A DNA stretch of 60,117 nucleotides, from assembly GCA_026987025.1 (NCBI GenBank), contig JALSNJ010000003.1, forward strand, positions 1 through 60,117. Direction: 5' to 3'. Positions 34,503 to 43,105 of the stretch are shown here, one piece after another. The position numbers and the translations under genes were made by a program. Source of the DNA: Candidatus Aminicenantota bacterium. Lineage in GTDB: Bacteria > Acidobacteriota > Aminicenantia > S016-38. The notes below the pieces were generated by a model that saw only the letters and a list, made by a program, of their open reading frames with translations, was not told the origin of the DNA and did no database searches. Numbering within the stretch: the first letter of the stretch is position 1; every line of letters begins with the position of its first letter.

Positions 34503-35907
34503 ATTTGCCCCCTCCCCCACAGGATACCTCCATGTGGGAGGAGCCAGGACCGCTTTGTTTAACTGGCTTTTTGCCCGGAAGATGGGAGGGAAGTTCGTCC
34601 TCAGGATAGAGGATACGGATCTGGAGCGCTCCAGTCAGGAGATGAGCTTTGAGATACTGCAGGCCCTGCGATGGCTCCGCCTGGAATGGGACGAAGGGCC
34701 CATATATCAGAGCAGGAGGCTTGTCATTTACAGGAGGATGGCCGAGAGGTTGGTTCGGGAGGGGAAGGCCTATTATTGCTACTGTACTAAGGAAGAGATA
34801 GAGGAAAGGAGGCGGGCTTCGGGGAAGAAGGTCTGGAAATACGACAGACGCTGCCTCCACCTCAGCCAGGAAGAGAAGGAGAGGTTTGAGAGGGAGGGGA
34901 GGCCCAGGGCCGTGAGGTTTCTGGTGCCCCCCGGGGTTACGGAATATCAGGACCTTATATTGGGAAGGGTTTCCGTCAAAAACGATGAAATAGAGGACTT
35001 CGTTCTTCTCAAATCCGATGGATACCCCACCTATCACCTTTCGGTGGTGGTGGACGACCACCTTATGAAGATAACCCATGTTATCAGGGGGGCGGACCAC
35101 ATAGCCAATACGCCCAAGCAGATACTTCTTTACAGAGCCTTCGGTTGGGAACCTCCCCTTTTTGCTCACCTTCCCCTTATCTTAGGAAAGGACCGCAAAA
35201 AGCTGAGCAAGAGGCACGGGGAAACATCGGTTCTTGCCTTCAGGGAAAGGGGAATAGTCTCTCTGGCCATGGTTAACTTCCTGGCCCAGCTCAGCTGGTC
35301 TCCGGGTGAGGATAAGGACTTCTATACCATGGAGGAGTTGGCGGAGAGGTTTTCCCTTGAAAAGGTGAGGAAATCCAACCCTATATTTGACCTGGATAAG
35401 CTGGCGTGGTTGAACTCTAAGGTTATTTCCGCTCTTTCAGCTGGGGATATCTGGCCGGAGCTCCTTCCCTTTCTGGAAAGGGAGGGGATTAAGGAGGAGT
35501 CGGAAGCCAAGAAGGACTGGGTTTTCAGGGTTATTGAGCTGATCAAGGAAAGGTCCAGGGACCTTCTGGAAATGGCCAGGAAGATAAAGAGGTACATTAG
35601 GAACGACTTTGACTACAGCGAGGATGCCCTGAGAAAGCACTGGAAGGAAGGGGCCAAGGATGGGCTGAGGAGGCTGCGGCAGGTTTACGCCGGGCTGGAT
35701 AGTTTGGATGCGGCCAGCGCAGAGGCTTCCCTCAGGGCTTTGGCCGAGGAAATGGGGGTGAAGGCTGCCAGGCTTATCCATCCCCTGAGGGTTGCCCTTC
35801 TTGGAGAGCGGGTTTCTCCCCCTATATTCCATGTGGTGGAGGTTCTGGGAAAAGAGGAGGTTCTCCTCAGGATAGATAGGGCCCTGAGGGAACTTCCCGA
35901 TGTATAA
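34489..35907 (+). CDS. gltX: Glutamyl-tRNA synthetase
   Basis: Class I synthetase charging tRNA-Glu (and perhaps tRNA-Gln if non-discriminating). The 472-residue protein has the HIGH-like motif PSPTGYLHVGGARTAL near the start, IRGADHIANTPKQILLYRAFGW, and KMSKS as KLSKRHGE. The C-terminal anticodon-binding half is present. Length is normal. The start overlaps the regulator by 14 nt, and a promoter-like TATAAT for the next gene lies over its stop codon. Confidence 0.95.
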   Translation: MVRVRFAPSPTGYLHVGGARTALFNWLFARKMGGKFVLRIEDTDLERSSQEMSFEILQALRWLRLEWDEGPIYQSRRLVIYRRMAERLVREGKAYYCYCTKEEIEERRRASGKKVWKYDRRCLHLSQEEKERFEREGRPRAVRFLVPPGVTEYQDLILGRVSVKNDEIEDFVLLKSDGYPTYHLSVVVDDHLMKITHVIRGADHIANTPKQILLYRAFGWEPPLFAHLPLILGKDRKKLSKRHGETSVLAFRERGIVSLAMVNFLAQLSWSPGEDKDFYTMEELAERFSLEKVRKSNPIFDLDKLAWLNSKVISALSAGDIWPELLPFLEREGIKEESEAKKDWVFRVIELIKERSRDLLEMARKIKRYIRNDFDYSEDALRKHWKEGAKDGLRRLRQVYAGLDSLDAASAEASLRALAEEMGVKAARLIHPLRVALLGERVSPPIFHVVEVLGKEEVLLRIDRALRELPDV

Positions 35908-35908
35908 T
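35903..35908 (+). promoter_or_regulatory. Leaderless -10 element of the sulfatase-TPR gene
   Basis: TATAAT ends 6 nt before ATG 35915 and no ribosome binding site is visible before that ATG. The predicted transcription start falls on the A of the ATG. Confidence 0.45.
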
Positions 35909-35914
35909 TGGAAC

Positions 35915-37984
35915 ATGAGGACCAGAATTTTCCTGGCCGCGGTACTTCTGGGCGCTCTTTTCTTCTCCTGCGGAGGATATAAACCGAGAAAGCTCAATGT
36001 GGTTTTGATCACCATAGACACCCTCCGGGCAGACCACCTGAGCTGCTATAATCCAGGGTCCGTTAAAACTCCCCACATAGATGCCCTGGCGGAAAAGGGG
36101 GTGCTTTTTACCCACGCCTTTGCCCATGTGCCCATGACCCTTCCATCCCATACCTCCATTCTCACAGGAACTCTGCCGCTTTATCACGGCATCCACGATA
36201 ACTACGGCTTCAGGGCCAGCGACAGGTTAATTACCCTGGCGGAATTCCTGAAGGCCAGAGGCTATTCCACCGCAGCCTTCATAGGAGCCTTTCCCTTGGA
36301 CTCCAGGTTCGGTCTTGCCCAGGGCTTTGACCTCTACGACGAAAGATACCCCTCCAAAAACACCAGAACCTTCTTCTTCCCCGAAAGAAGGGCTGAGAAG
36401 GTGATAAATTCCGCCCTTTCATGGCTGGATTCCCACAGGAAGGAGAGGTTTTTCCTTTGGGTTCATGTATTTGACCCCCACCAGCCCTACGACCCGCCCC
36501 CGCCCTACGACCGTCTCTATGAGGACGACCCCTATTCAGGGGAGGTGGCCTACACCGACGCCCAGCTGGGGAGGCTTTTTGACTATCTGAGGGAGAAAGG
36601 ACTGGAGGGTAGCACCCTGGTGGTCATAACTGCGGACCACGGCGAGGGAAGGGGGGACCACGGGGAACTTACCCACGGCTACTTTGCCTACAATTCCACC
36701 ATTCACATTCCCCTGATTTTTTACGCCCCCGGCCTTTTCAAGCCCAGAAGGGTGGAAACCTATGTGGCCCACTGGGACATTTTTCCTACCATAGCCGAAA
36801 TAATAGGGGAGAAACCGCCGAGGCAGGTTCAGGGACGCTCCCTTCTCCCGGCCCTGCTGGGAAGGAACATGGGGGATGAGGAAATTTACTTTGAATCCCT
36901 TTCCCCCTTTCTTTCCCGGGGTTGGGCTCCCCTCAGGGGTTTGATAAAGGACAGGCTGAAGTTCATAGACCTCCCCATCAAGGAGGCCTACGATCTCAGG
37001 AGGGATTTTTCAGAAAAGCACAACATATACGGGACCCCTAAAAGCAAGGAGGTGGAAAGGGAGCTTTTTAGGGTTATTGAAAGGTTCTCTAAGGGGAAGC
37101 TTCAGGCCCAGGGTGTATCCAGGGGAGACCTGAGAAAACTTCTTTCCCTGGGATATGTCTCAGGAAGGGTTCGGAGCAGGGGGAAGTTCACCGTCCAGGA
37201 CGACCTTAAGACCCTGCTTCCGGTGCATCTGGCCCATCTTAAGGCCATGAAGCTTTACTCAGGAGGGCAGCTTGAGGAGGCCATAAAGCTGGAGGAGGGT
37301 GTTCTTAAAAAGAGGCCGGATTTTCCCCAGGCTTACATCACCCTTGCCACCTTTTACAAAGCTAAAGGGGACATAGAAAGGGCCCTGCAGGTCTTTCGCA
37401 CCGGCGAAAAGAGGGGAATCCAGGAGTACAGCTTCTTTACATTTTACGGCATGACCCTTACCGAGGCGGGAAGGCCGGAGGAGGCTATAAAAATCCTTAA
37501 AAAAGCCATATCCATCGTGGATTTTGACCCGGAAGCCTGGAACTACTTGGGCATAGCCTACTGGAAGGCGGGCCTCTTTGACCAGGCCCTGCAGGCGTAC
37601 AAAAAGGCCCTTTCCCTGGAGCCCAACTACGCCTTAGTTTACAACAACCTGGGATCCCTGTTCCTGTCCATGCATATTTACGACGATGCCGCCAGGTATT
37701 TCAAAAAGGCCCTGGAGCTGGACCCCACCTTGGCCGCCGCCTACAACGGGCTGGGCGATTGTTACGAGGCCATGGGGGAGAGGGGAAAGGCCATAGAGCT
37801 ATGGAAGAAGGCCTTAGAGAAAAATCCCCGATATGCCCTGGCCATCTACAACCTTGCGGTGGCCCTGGAAAAGGAGGGAAGGCCCGGGGAAGCGAAAAAA
37901 TACGCCTCCGAATACCTGAGGTTGATGGGCAGAAACATCCCTCCCCGGGACAGGGCCAGGATGGAAAGAATTCTTCGCCGGTAG
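35915..37984 (+). CDS. Sulfatase-fold lipoprotein with C-terminal TPR domain
   Basis: A 689-residue protein with a lipoprotein signal (LFFSC, Cys19), an alkaline-phosphatase/sulfatase-fold catalytic domain (about 25-410) and about seven TPR repeats (about 425-680). The metal site is present (ITIDTLRADH; ITADHGEGRGDHGELTHG), but the nucleophile position is Thr75 in VPMTLPSHTSILTG, not the Cys/Ser-x-Pro-x-Arg of formylglycine sulfatases. This resembles phosphoethanolamine or phosphoglycerol transferases, so I avoid the name sulfatase for its activity. The catalytic domain ends with KLLSLGYVSG. An in-frame ATG at 35900 would add five residues. Probably acts on an envelope polymer, with TPRs binding partners. 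Confidence 0.85.
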   Translation: MRTRIFLAAVLLGALFFSCGGYKPRKLNVVLITIDTLRADHLSCYNPGSVKTPHIDALAEKGVLFTHAFAHVPMTLPSHTSILTGTLPLYHGIHDNYGFRASDRLITLAEFLKARGYSTAAFIGAFPLDSRFGLAQGFDLYDERYPSKNTRTFFFPERRAEKVINSALSWLDSHRKERFFLWVHVFDPHQPYDPPPPYDRLYEDDPYSGEVAYTDAQLGRLFDYLREKGLEGSTLVVITADHGEGRGDHGELTHGYFAYNSTIHIPLIFYAPGLFKPRRVETYVAHWDIFPTIAEIIGEKPPRQVQGRSLLPALLGRNMGDEEIYFESLSPFLSRGWAPLRGLIKDRLKFIDLPIKEAYDLRRDFSEKHNIYGTPKSKEVERELFRVIERFSKGKLQAQGVSRGDLRKLLSLGYVSGRVRSRGKFTVQDDLKTLLPVHLAHLKAMKLYSGGQLEEAIKLEEGVLKKRPDFPQAYITLATFYKAKGDIERALQVFRTGEKRGIQEYSFFTFYGMTLTEAGRPEEAIKILKKAISIVDFDPEAWNYLGIAYWKAGLFDQALQAYKKALSLEPNYALVYNNLGSLFLSMHIYDDAARYFKKALELDPTLAAAYNGLGDCYEAMGERGKAIELWKKALEKNPRYALAIYNLAVALEKEGRPGEAKKYASEYLRLMGRNIPPRDRARMERILRR

Positions 37985-37990
37985 TACAAT
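37985..37990 (+). promoter_or_regulatory. -10 element of the sdpR-sdpI-like operon
   Basis: TACAAT, 17 nt after a weak -35 TGGAAA (37962-37967). The predicted start is near 37997, three bases before the palindrome at 38000-38011. AAAAGGAGGG follows before the TTG start at 38028. Confidence 0.4.
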
Positions 37991-37999
37991 AAATTTGAT

Positions 38000-38011
38000 G
38001 GTTTTAAAACC
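38000..38011 (+). promoter_or_regulatory. Palindromic operator candidate of the ArsR/SdpR-like repressor
   Basis: GGTTTTAAAACC is a perfect 12-bp palindrome placed just after the predicted transcription start and before the ribosome binding site. ArsR-family repressors bind such sites and usually repress their own operon. The repressor assignment is inference from position. Confidence 0.45.
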
Positions 38012-38027
38012 GTGAAAAGGAGGGTCC

Positions 38028-38306
38028 TTGGGGATAAAGGAGCTTTTTGTGGTTTTTTCAGACCCTGTAAGGCTAAGGATGGTGGAGCTGCTGCAGGAGA
38101 GGGATTGGACGCCTTCCCGACTGGCGGAGGAGCTGGGCCTTTCCCGGCCCACGGTGACCCACCACCTCAACATAATGAGAAGGGCGGGGGTGGTTAGCTG
38201 TGAAAAGAGGGGGAAGGAGGTCCTTTGTTCCCTGGAGCTGACGGTTTTCCAGGAGCTGATTGAGTTCGCTGCTAAATTTTTAAAGGGGGATAAATATGAG
38301 GTTTAA
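38028..38306 (+). CDS. ArsR-family repressor, SdpR-like
   Basis: The 92-residue winged-helix protein begins KELFVVFSDPVRLRMVELL, the family's helix pair, and has the recognition helix LGLSRPTVTHHLNIMRRAGVV. There are no metal-binding CxC motifs of metal sensors. Its pairing with the next gene matches the Bacillus SdpR/SdpI module, in which SdpI sequesters SdpR at the membrane. The TTG at 38028 follows GGAGGG by 5 nt. The two genes overlap by 11 nt. Confidence 0.88.
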   Translation: MGIKELFVVFSDPVRLRMVELLQERDWTPSRLAEELGLSRPTVTHHLNIMRRAGVVSCEKRGKEVLCSLELTVFQELIEFAAKFLKGDKYEV

Positions 38307-38931
38307 CCTTTTCTTGGCCGCCGGAGGATTTTTAACGAACTTCTTCCTTTTCCTGAAACTTCCCCGCAGGGTCCCCCTTCACTTTGGCATGTCCGGCAGG
38401 GTGGACCGCTGGGGAAGCAAGCTGGAATTGCTGGGTTTGAATCTCTTCCTGGTCTTATTCCTGCTTTTTCTTTATTTTTTCATCCCCAGGATAGACCCCA
38501 AAAGGAGGAGGCTGTGGTCCTCCCGGGGATACCACATGATATTCACCGGGCTCTTTGTCCTGCCTTTTTTCCTGGCCTTGCTTCCCTATTTTTACTTTAT
38601 TGGCTTGCCGGTAAGCAGGTTGGCCCTTCTCTTTTCCGGGCTGGTCCTGGCTTTCATAGGCAACTACCTCCCCACCATCAGGCCCAATTACTTCGTGGGC
38701 ATAAGAACTCCCTGGACCTTAGAGAATGAGGAGGTCTGGAGGAAAACCCATAGAATAGGTGGGTGGCTGTTCGTGTTTACCGGACTGGCATTGACCCTTT
38801 CCGCTATTTTCCTTCCAGTTAAAACAGGTATTTACTTCCTGGTGGTTTTGATTTCTCTTTTAATCCTTTTTCTCTTCGCTTATTCTTACCGGGCGTGGAG
38901 AAGGGAGGGGGGAAATGGACCCCTCCCTTAG
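38296..38931 (+). CDS. SdpI-family membrane protein (DUF1648 domain)
   Basis: A 211-residue protein with six hydrophobic segments. The N-terminal part has the DUF1648 pattern VPLHFGMSGRVDRWGSK; the C-terminal part has the SdpI signature GNYLPTIRPNYFVGIRTPWTLENEEVWRKTHR followed by a helix. In Bacillus SdpI gives immunity to a cannibalism toxin and acts as a receptor for the autorepressor. No toxin gene (sdpC-like) is seen nearby, so the signal it senses here is unknown. Its stop is 2 nt from the stop of the convergent RND gene. Confidence 0.88.
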   Translation: MRFNLFLAAGGFLTNFFLFLKLPRRVPLHFGMSGRVDRWGSKLELLGLNLFLVLFLLFLYFFIPRIDPKRRRLWSSRGYHMIFTGLFVLPFFLALLPYFYFIGLPVSRLALLFSGLVLAFIGNYLPTIRPNYFVGIRTPWTLENEEVWRKTHRIGGWLFVFTGLALTLSAIFLPVKTGIYFLVVLISLLILFLFAYSYRAWRREGGNGPLP

Positions 38932-38933
38932 AC

Positions 38934-41900
38934 TTATTCCGGTCTGATTTTGTTCATATAGGTATACATGATGGGAACCACGAAAAGGGTGAGGAAGGTG
39001 GCCACCGTAAGGCCCCCCACGATGGCAAGGCCCATGGGGGCCCTCATTTCGGAGCCTGTGCTTTTGGAAAGGGCCATGGGCAGGGTGCCAAATACGGTGG
39101 TGAGGGCCGTTATTAGCACTGGCCTGAGCCTGGTGACCGCTCCTTCCACCACGGCCTCAAAGCGGCCCTTGCCCCGCCGTATCAGCTGATTTATATAATC
39201 CACCATCACTATTCCGTTGTTTACGGCAATTCCTGCCAGCATTACTATACCCATCATACCGGGAAGGGATATGGGTTTTCTTGCCAGCAGGAAAGCCAAG
39301 AAGACTCCTATAATGGCTAAGGGAACCGTGAACATTATTACAAAGGGATGGGAAAGGTGTTCAAACTCTGCGGCCATTATCATGTAAGTTAAAAGGGCTG
39401 CCAGGAGGAAAACCTGTATCATGGTCTTTATGGCGTCCACCATATCCTTGTATTGTCCGGCAATTTCTAAGGAATAACCTGAAGGAAGGCTCTTTTCTAT
39501 GGGCTTTAGCTTCCTGCTGGCTTCGGCCACCGCCTGCCCTAAGGACCTTCCCACTATGTTGGCCCTTACGGTTATGACCCTCTGCTTGGAGGAGCGGTAT
39601 ATTCTGACGGGACCCTTGCTTTCCCTGATGGTTACGAGGTCTGAGAGGTAAACCCTGCTTCCCAATGGGGTAATTATGGGGAATTTTAGAAGCTCGCCAA
39701 GCCTTTCCCTTTCGTCCCTCGGCAGTTGAACCCTTACATCGTAATTGTCCCCGCGGTAAGTTACCCTGGTGGCCAGCTCTCCGGTGGTGGCGTAATTTAC
39801 CAGCGTTGATATATATCCTGTGGAAAGCCCGAGCCTGGATATTACATCCCTGCGGGGAAGAAGAACCACCTCAGGCTTTCCCGCCTGGTAGGTCATGTTC
39901 ACATCCCTCATTCCCCTTACGCTGCGGAGTACCCTGGCTACCCTTTCCGCCACGGTATGGATGGCAGTGAGGTCCTTGCCGTAAACCTCTATTTCCACGG
40001 GATAAAGGCTTCCCCCGGTCATCATCCTTCCCAGGTCAAGAACCTGGTTTTCCACCCCTCTGTAATGGGGTATTCTGGCCCGGAAATCCTCCAGGATCTC
40101 GTCTATGGACCTGCTCCTCTCTTCCCTGTACTTCAATTTGGCCCAGACCATGGCTTCGTGGGGGCCCGATGGAGAAAATTCAAAGGAAGAGCTTCCTATT
40201 CCTCCCTCCTGGGTGACTCCCACGCTGGTGAGGACCGAAATGGTCTCCGGGAAGGAGGCCAGGATCCTGGCATCCTGCCTGGCCAGCCTGTCCGTGACTT
40301 CCAGGGGGGTCCCCACCGGGGTTTTTATTTTCATCATGATTATGGCCCTGTCCACCTTGGGCATGAATTCTGTGCCTACGATTTTTACAACCCCGAAGGA
40401 AAGGACAAATAGCAGGAAAACCCCGGCCAGGAAAATTCCCCGGTGATGGAGAACCCATCTCAGGGAGCTCTCATAGGCCCTTCTCATCCTTCCTTTGACG
40501 AAGGAATCGGAGAACCTGCCCATTAACTCCGCCAGCTTCCCTCTTTTCCTCTCCTTCCTGTAGAGGACGGAGGTCAACATGGGGGTTATGGTTAAAGCCA
40601 CGAAAAGGGAAGAGAGCAGGGCAAAGGAGATGGAAAGGGCCAGGGCCCGGGAAAGCTTTCCGGTTATTCCGCTGGCGAAGACCATGGGGAAGAAGACGGC
40701 TATGGTGGTGAAGGTGGAGGCAGCTATGGCCATGGCCACCTCCTCGGTCCCCACCACCGAGGCCTCATCCGGGGAAAGCCCCTTTTCCTCAAAATGTCTG
40801 TATGTGTTTTCTATGACAACCACCGCATTGTCCACCAGCATTCCCACCCCCAAGGCCAGCCCTCCTAAGGTGAGGAGGTTTAAGGTATAGCCGGCCACAT
40901 AGAAGGCTATGAAGGTTGAAATTATGGAAAGGGGAATTGATAGGGAAATAACCAGGGTTGGTCTCCAGTTTCCCAAGAAGAGAAACAAAATGCCTATGGC
41001 CAGAATTCCTCCCACCAGTATGTTACCCACGGTCCTTATGGCCATGAGGGTTATGGGCTTTTCCTGGTCAAAGACCAGGTGAAATTCAACATCGGAGGGT
41101 AACCTTTTTTTGAGCTTTTTTAGAGTTTTCTTTACCCTTCTTGCCACCAGGACTGTATTGGCGTTGGAGGTTTTGGTAACCAGCATAACCACCGCCGGTT
41201 CCCCGTTTATGTTGGCGGTGGACCTCTCCTGATAGTCCCCGAACCTTACCTCCGCCACTTCCCCTAAGTGGACTATCCTTCCTTCCTTGCTAACTCCCAC
41301 CACCACCCGCCTTATGTCCTCCAGGCTGTCAAACTGCCCTTTTATCCTTATGTCCTTTTCCTCGTGGGCCGAAAGGATAAAGCCAGCTGGCTGGTTTATG
41401 TTTTCCATCCTGAGGGCCTGGATTATCCTGTCCACACCTATCCCGTAGGCCGCCAGCTTCCTTAGACTGGGGGTTATTAAAATCTCCCTTTTCCGGGGCG
41501 AGAGAACCTGAACCGCTGCCACCCCGTCCAGCCTGGAGAGCTTCTCCACAACCTGGTCGTCCAAGAGCTTTTTAAGCTGGGATTGGCTCAGAGTTTTGCT
41601 GCTTATCCCGTAATAGAGTATGGGGAAATCCGAGATGTTAAATTTGTAAACTATGGGGTCCTCTGCTTCCTCCGGGATGAATTTTCTGAAGCGGGCTATT
41701 CTGTCCCTTATGTCCTGGGCTGCGGCGTCCATGTCCGTTCCCCATTCAAACTCCACGGTGATCATGGAAAGGCCTTCCTGGGATACGGATTTCACCTCCT
41801 TCACCCTGGTGACCGAGGATACGATCTCTTCCAGGGGTTTGGTTACCAGCTGCTCCACATCTTCGGGGGAGGCTCCCCTGTAGGAAGTTATTACCGTCAG

Positions 41901-42032
41901 GGTTGGATACTCTATGCTGGGCATGAGGTCAAGGCCCAGTTTTGTGTAAGCAATGGCTCCCACCACCACTATTATCAGGATGAGCATGGTGATGGTCACC
42001 TTTCTTTTGACTGAGAAGGCCGGGATACTCAT
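38934..42032 (-). CDS. RND-family efflux transporter (AcrB/MexB type)
   Basis: The 1032-residue inner-membrane pump has the RND topology: a membrane helix at 10-32, two large periplasmic loops and eleven further helices. The proton-relay segment of helix 4 reads GVGMLVDNAVVVIENTYRH, with Asp-Asn in place of the Asp-Asp of AcrB, as in many HAE2-type pumps. The start PAFSVKRKVTITMLILIIVVVGA and the end MVDYINQLIRRGKG...ALTTVFGTLPMAL are typical. It is last in the tetR-tolC-adaptor-pump operon. Substrate unknown. Confidence 0.95.
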   Translation of the reverse strand: MSIPAFSVKRKVTITMLILIIVVVGAIAYTKLGLDLMPSIEYPTLTVITSYRGASPEDVEQLVTKPLEEIVSSVTRVKEVKSVSQEGLSMITVEFEWGTDMDAAAQDIRDRIARFRKFIPEEAEDPIVYKFNISDFPILYYGISSKTLSQSQLKKLLDDQVVEKLSRLDGVAAVQVLSPRKREILITPSLRKLAAYGIGVDRIIQALRMENINQPAGFILSAHEEKDIRIKGQFDSLEDIRRVVVGVSKEGRIVHLGEVAEVRFGDYQERSTANINGEPAVVMLVTKTSNANTVLVARRVKKTLKKLKKRLPSDVEFHLVFDQEKPITLMAIRTVGNILVGGILAIGILFLFLGNWRPTLVISLSIPLSIISTFIAFYVAGYTLNLLTLGGLALGVGMLVDNAVVVIENTYRHFEEKGLSPDEASVVGTEEVAMAIAASTFTTIAVFFPMVFASGITGKLSRALALSISFALLSSLFVALTITPMLTSVLYRKERKRGKLAELMGRFSDSFVKGRMRRAYESSLRWVLHHRGIFLAGVFLLFVLSFGVVKIVGTEFMPKVDRAIIMMKIKTPVGTPLEVTDRLARQDARILASFPETISVLTSVGVTQEGGIGSSSFEFSPSGPHEAMVWAKLKYREERSRSIDEILEDFRARIPHYRGVENQVLDLGRMMTGGSLYPVEIEVYGKDLTAIHTVAERVARVLRSVRGMRDVNMTYQAGKPEVVLLPRRDVISRLGLSTGYISTLVNYATTGELATRVTYRGDNYDVRVQLPRDERERLGELLKFPIITPLGSRVYLSDLVTIRESKGPVRIYRSSKQRVITVRANIVGRSLGQAVAEASRKLKPIEKSLPSGYSLEIAGQYKDMVDAIKTMIQVFLLAALLTYMIMAAEFEHLSHPFVIMFTVPLAIIGVFLAFLLARKPISLPGMMGIVMLAGIAVNNGIVMVDYINQLIRRGKGRFEAVVEGAVTRLRPVLITALTTVFGTLPMALSKSTGSEMRAPMGLAIVGGLTVATFLTLFVVPIMYTYMNKIRPE

Positions 42033-43105
42033 TTCTCCTCCTCCACCAGGGCTCCGTCGTAAAGTCCGAAGAGGTTCTCCACCACCACCCTATCGCCTTC
42101 CTTAAGACCCTGAACGATTTCCACCAGTTCATCACCCACCAGGCCGGTCTTAACCTTCCTCCTGATGGCCCTTCCCTTTTCCACCACAAATACGCTTTTG
42201 CCCTCCACCAGGGAGGAAAGGGGAACTGCCAGGGCCCTTTTTCTGGCGAATATGAGCCTTACCTGAACATCGGTGCCGGGCTTAAGGAGAAGGTCCCTGT
42301 TTTCCGCAAGTATCCCCACCCTGAAGGTTTTGGAAGCCGGGTCCGCCGCCTGGGCTACGGAGAAAACCCTGCCCTCAAGCTCTATGTTCTTCCACTTTAT
42401 AAGGGCCGGGTTTCCGACCTTTATCAGGTCAATTTTGGAGGAAGCTACATCTACATAGACCTTTATCCTTTCAAAGTTCATCAGAACCAGAATTCCGGCC
42501 CCACCTCCGAACCCTCCCATGCCGGGATTTACAAAATCGCCCTCTTCCTTTAATTTGTTGGTGATTATCCCGGAAAAGGGCGCCCTTAATCTGGAGGACC
42601 TTATGAGGAACCTGGCCATTTCCACTGCTGCTTCAGCCTGCTTCTTTTGGGCCCTGGCAGCCTTTAAGGCCAGCTCCATTTTCTCGTACTGCTGGCGGGA
42701 TATGGCCTGCTCCTTAAGAAGTTTAACGGCCCTATGGAAATTCCTTTCGGCATCCTTAAGGTTGGCCCGGGCGGCCTCTAAGGCAGCTTCGGCCTGTCGG
42801 AGCTGGATTTCCGCCTGCTCCGTATCCAGCTCTGCCAGCAATTGTCCCTCGGAGACCTTCTGACCTTCCTCTACATAAATCCTTTTAATCTTTCCGTTTA
42901 TCTTGGGAATTATGTTCTGCTTTTTATAAGCCTCCACTGTCCCGGAATAGAGGAGGGACTTCCTTATCTCCCTGTAAGTGACCCTTTGGGTTTTTACCTT
43001 AAACTTAACCTTCTCCTCCTTGACCCCCTGCCTGCCTCCGGAGGGCCCTCCGCAGAAGGCAAAAAGCAGGGATAGGAGCAAAGCCGAATATTTGACGGTC
43101 TTCAT
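42029..43105 (-). CDS. RND efflux periplasmic adaptor (membrane fusion protein)
   Basis: The 358-residue protein has an N-terminal signal with Cys18 (FAFCGG, a poor lipobox, so lipidation is uncertain), a lipoyl-like half (GKIKRIYVEEGQKVSEGQLLAELD), a long coiled-coil hairpin (about 80-165) and the second lipoyl half RLRAPFSGIITNKLKEEGDFV, then beta-barrel and membrane-proximal domains. This is the AcrA/MexA family. It overlaps the genes on both sides by 4 nt. Confidence 0.93.
   Translation of the reverse strand: MKTVKYSALLLSLLFAFCGGPSGGRQGVKEEKVKFKVKTQRVTYREIRKSLLYSGTVEAYKKQNIIPKINGKIKRIYVEEGQKVSEGQLLAELDTEQAEIQLRQAEAALEAARANLKDAERNFHRAVKLLKEQAISRQQYEKMELALKAARAQKKQAEAAVEMARFLIRSSRLRAPFSGIITNKLKEEGDFVNPGMGGFGGGAGILVLMNFERIKVYVDVASSKIDLIKVGNPALIKWKNIELEGRVFSVAQAADPASKTFRVGILAENRDLLLKPGTDVQVRLIFARKRALAVPLSSLVEGKSVFVVEKGRAIRRKVKTGLVGDELVEIVQGLKEGDRVVVENLFGLYDGALVEEEK

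Noticed and set aside
35915-37984. Calling this enzyme a true sulfatase
   Set aside because: The formylglycine motif Cys/Ser-x-Pro-x-Arg is missing; Thr is at the nucleophile position.
37998-38015. Five-codon open frame (MVLKP) at the start of the sdpR-like transcript
   Set aside because: It coincides with the operator palindrome, and nothing supports its translation.
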